IMG/VR virus record: IMGVR_UViG_3300025671_011474
Span: 1 to 64,000 of that record
Reading direction: 5' to 3' (one strand)
Length of the DNA stretch: 64,000 nucleotides
DNA from: a virus
The position numbers and the translations under genes are program-made. Below the pieces are notes generated by a model. It made no database searches. It was not told the DNA's origin and saw nothing but the letters and a program-made list of their open reading frames with translations. This document shows positions 62,200-64,000 of this stretch, piece by piece. How positions within the stretch are numbered: position 1 is the first letter of the stretch; each line of letters starts with the position of its first letter.

Positions 62200-62218
62200 A
62201 AATAACCAAAAAAGAACA

Positions 62219-64000
62219 ATGTACGTAACTAAGAGAGACGGATCTAGCGAAGCGGTAAGATTTGATAAAATATCTAACCGCGTGAGGAAAATGACTTATG
62301 GATTGAACACAGATTTTGTGGATTCAATGGGTATATCACAAAAGGTGATCGCCGGAATTTATGACGGTATCACCACAGGTGAACTTGACAATTTAGCAGC
62401 CGAAACCGCTGCTTCACTTATACCCATTCACCCGGACCACTCAATTCTGGCTTCAAGAATAGCGGTCTCGAGGTTACATAAAACAACTAAGAAGAAATTC
62501 TCGGATACCATAGAGGACCTATATTCCTATATCGATCCGGAAACGGACAAGCCTGCAGGTCTTATCAGTGATGAGACGTACGAGGTTGTTAGAAAAAATA
62601 AGAACAAGTTGGATTCCTCGATTATACATGATCGTGATTTCAATTTTGAGTATTTTGGTTTCAAAACATTGGAGAAGAGTTATCTTCTAAAAATGCATGG
62701 GAATCCTTCAGAAACCCCTCAGCACATGTACATGAGGGTTGCGGTAGGAATATGGGGAAGCGACATAAAGAATGCCATTAAGACGTATGAGCTTTTGTCA
62801 ACTCATATGATGACTCACGCTACTCCTACCCTATTTAATGCGGGTACTAGAAAACCCCAATTATCGTCCTGCTTTCTTCTCACGATGAGTGATGATTCAA
62901 TTCCGGGTATCTATAAGACCCTATCCGATGTTGCTTTGATCTCTCAAAATGCGGGAGGTATTGGACTAGCCATACATAATGTGAGATCTACTGGTTCCTA
63001 TATACGAGGAACAAATGGTAAGTCGAATGGGATTGTTCCGATGTTGAAGGTCTATAACGAGACCGCCAGATATGTTGATCAGGGTGGTGGAAAGAGAAAG
63101 GGATCTTTCGCCATTTACCTTGAACCATGGCACGCAGATGTGGAGGATTTTCTAGAGCTAAGAAAAAATACGGGTAAGGAGGAGAGGAGAGCAAGAGATT
63201 TATTTTTGGCTCTCTGGGTTCCGGACCTGTTTATGGAGAGAGTAGAAAAGGATGAGGACTGGTCATTAATATCTCCTTCTGAAGTTCCTGGTTTACACGA
63301 GGTTTATGGAGAAGAATTCAATAAGAAATACATAGCTGCTGAGAGAGAAGGGAAAGTCAGGAAAAAAGTTAGAGCTCGCGAACTATGGGGAAAAATAATA
63401 GAATCCCAGATAGAGACTGGTACACCATATATCCTATATAAAGATGCTGCAAATAGGAAATCAAATCAGCAAAACCTCGGTACTATAAAATCTTCTAATC
63501 TGTGTACCGAGATAATCGAGTATACTGATAAAGATGAACAAGCAGTTTGTAATCTTGCTTCGATAGCGGTAAATAACTTCTTGAAATCTACTGATGCTAG
63601 AACCTCCAAAATACTGAGAGGAAAGTGTGAAGTCGATCACGATCTTCTGTATGAGGTGGCCTATCAAACCGCTATTAATCTTAATAAGGTTATAGATGTT
63701 AATTTTTATCCTACTCCAGAAACTAGAAAATCCAACATGAGGCATAGACCCATAGGGATAGGAATACAGGGTCTGGCTGATCTTTATGCTATTATGGGAA
63801 TACCATTCTCATCGGATGAGGCTAGGAAAATAAACTCAGATATATTTGAAACGATATATTTTGCTTCTATGTCCGCCTCAGTTTCTTTAGCCAAAAAACT
63901 TGGAGCATATGAGACCTTTGATGGATCTCCTCTGAGCCAGGGCAAATTCCAATTCAATCTATGGAATTTCACCGACGAGGAATTATCTGGTAGGTGGGAC
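62219..64000 (+). CDS. nrdA: Ribonucleotide reductase, class Ia large (alpha) subunit, partial
   Basis: The first 594 codons; the gene runs off the right edge. An N-terminal ATP-cone (YVTKRDGSSEAVRFDKISNR) is the allosteric activity site. SSCFLL carries the substrate-reducing cysteine C218. SSNLCTE supplies N427, C429 and E431, equivalent to E. coli Asn437, Cys439 and Glu441, the radical centre. AGGIGLAIHNVRSTGS and KRKGSFAIYLEPWH are family blocks. The stop lies beyond the window, so the C-terminal redox cysteines cannot be checked. It follows nrdB after 19 bases in the same operon. Confidence 0.95.
   Translation, partial: MYVTKRDGSSEAVRFDKISNRVRKMTYGLNTDFVDSMGISQKVIAGIYDGITTGELDNLAAETAASLIPIHPDHSILASRIAVSRLHKTTKKKFSDTIEDLYSYIDPETDKPAGLISDETYEVVRKNKNKLDSSIIHDRDFNFEYFGFKTLEKSYLLKMHGNPSETPQHMYMRVAVGIWGSDIKNAIKTYELLSTHMMTHATPTLFNAGTRKPQLSSCFLLTMSDDSIPGIYKTLSDVALISQNAGGIGLAIHNVRSTGSYIRGTNGKSNGIVPMLKVYNETARYVDQGGGKRKGSFAIYLEPWHADVEDFLELRKNTGKEERRARDLFLALWVPDLFMERVEKDEDWSLISPSEVPGLHEVYGEEFNKKYIAAEREGKVRKKVRARELWGKIIESQIETGTPYILYKDAANRKSNQQNLGTIKSSNLCTEIIEYTDKDEQAVCNLASIAVNNFLKSTDARTSKILRGKCEVDHDLLYEVAYQTAINLNKVIDVNFYPTPETRKSNMRHRPIGIGIQGLADLYAIMGIPFSSDEARKINSDIFETIYFASMSASVSLAKKLGAYETFDGSPLSQGKFQFNLWNFTDEELSGRWD

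Noticed and set aside
1-64000. tRNA genes, CRISPR arrays or insertion sequences
   Set aside because: Nothing resembling a cloverleaf cluster, spaced direct repeats or a transposase was seen by eye. A tRNA scan would be needed to exclude a single gene.

Overview
The window is a continuous stretch of a large T4-like tailed-phage (myovirus) genome, densely packed and mostly transcribed from the + strand. T4-type genes recognisable from sequence are the gp25-, gp6- and gp7-like baseplate wedge proteins, gp32 single-strand binding protein, gp61-like primase, UvsY- and UvsW-like recombination proteins, the exonuclease half of a family B DNA polymerase, and both subunits of class Ia ribonucleotide reductase. 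A Bacteroidota host is likely but inferred. Start codons are preceded by A-rich leaders with almost no Shine-Dalgarno sequence, and virion proteins carry PKD-like and two-component-propeller repeats. Small genes resemble families I associate with Bacteroidota (DUF4494-like, Hc1-type histone H1-like), and the spanin candidate has a Bacteroidota-phage look.

Layout. 1-18971 (+): spike tip, a 910-aa virion protein, an S1-domain protein, an amidoligase-like protein with a pentapeptide-like tail, the baseplate wedge block and large adhesin-like proteins. 18965-20420 (-): PhoH and a GT-A glycosyltransferase. 20488-39522 (+): tail-fibre and other large virion proteins, including two collagen-like paralogous fibres, then a coiled-coil protein and a spanin-like membrane protein. 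39535-41249: a nucleotidyltransferase-fold protein, a tail-tube-like protein and two small proteins, closed by a strong terminator.

41336-45447 is a tightly overlapping six-gene operon: RuvC-like nuclease, sugar-phosphate nucleotidyltransferase, cupin, a RuBisCO-like protein (form IV-like), a GDPD-like protein and a glycosyltransferase-like protein. Five of the six look like one pathway that makes and transfers an activated small sugar or polyol. This is the best candidate in the window for an undescribed system.

45489-49789 is the replication/recombination block (gp32, primase, UvsY-like, UvsW). 49830-56836 is a run of mostly unknown proteins. Several begin with a short aromatic tag like the capsid-targeting sequence of T4 internal proteins, and the run includes a second nucleotidyltransferase, an RNA-ligase/NMN-adenylyltransferase fusion and a 58-aa histone H1-like protein. 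56943-57982 holds a small heat-shock protein and an MBD4-like DNA glycosylase. 57979-59148 (-) holds an amidase endolysin and a small upstream gene. 59207-64000 holds the polymerase N-terminal half, dUTPase, NrdB and the start of NrdA, which runs off the window.

Five intrinsic terminators and a recurring intergenic GATATATA box, reminiscent of the T4 late promoter, outline the transcription units. I see no tRNA genes, CRISPR arrays, insertion sequences or gene-free stretches longer than about 110 bases.
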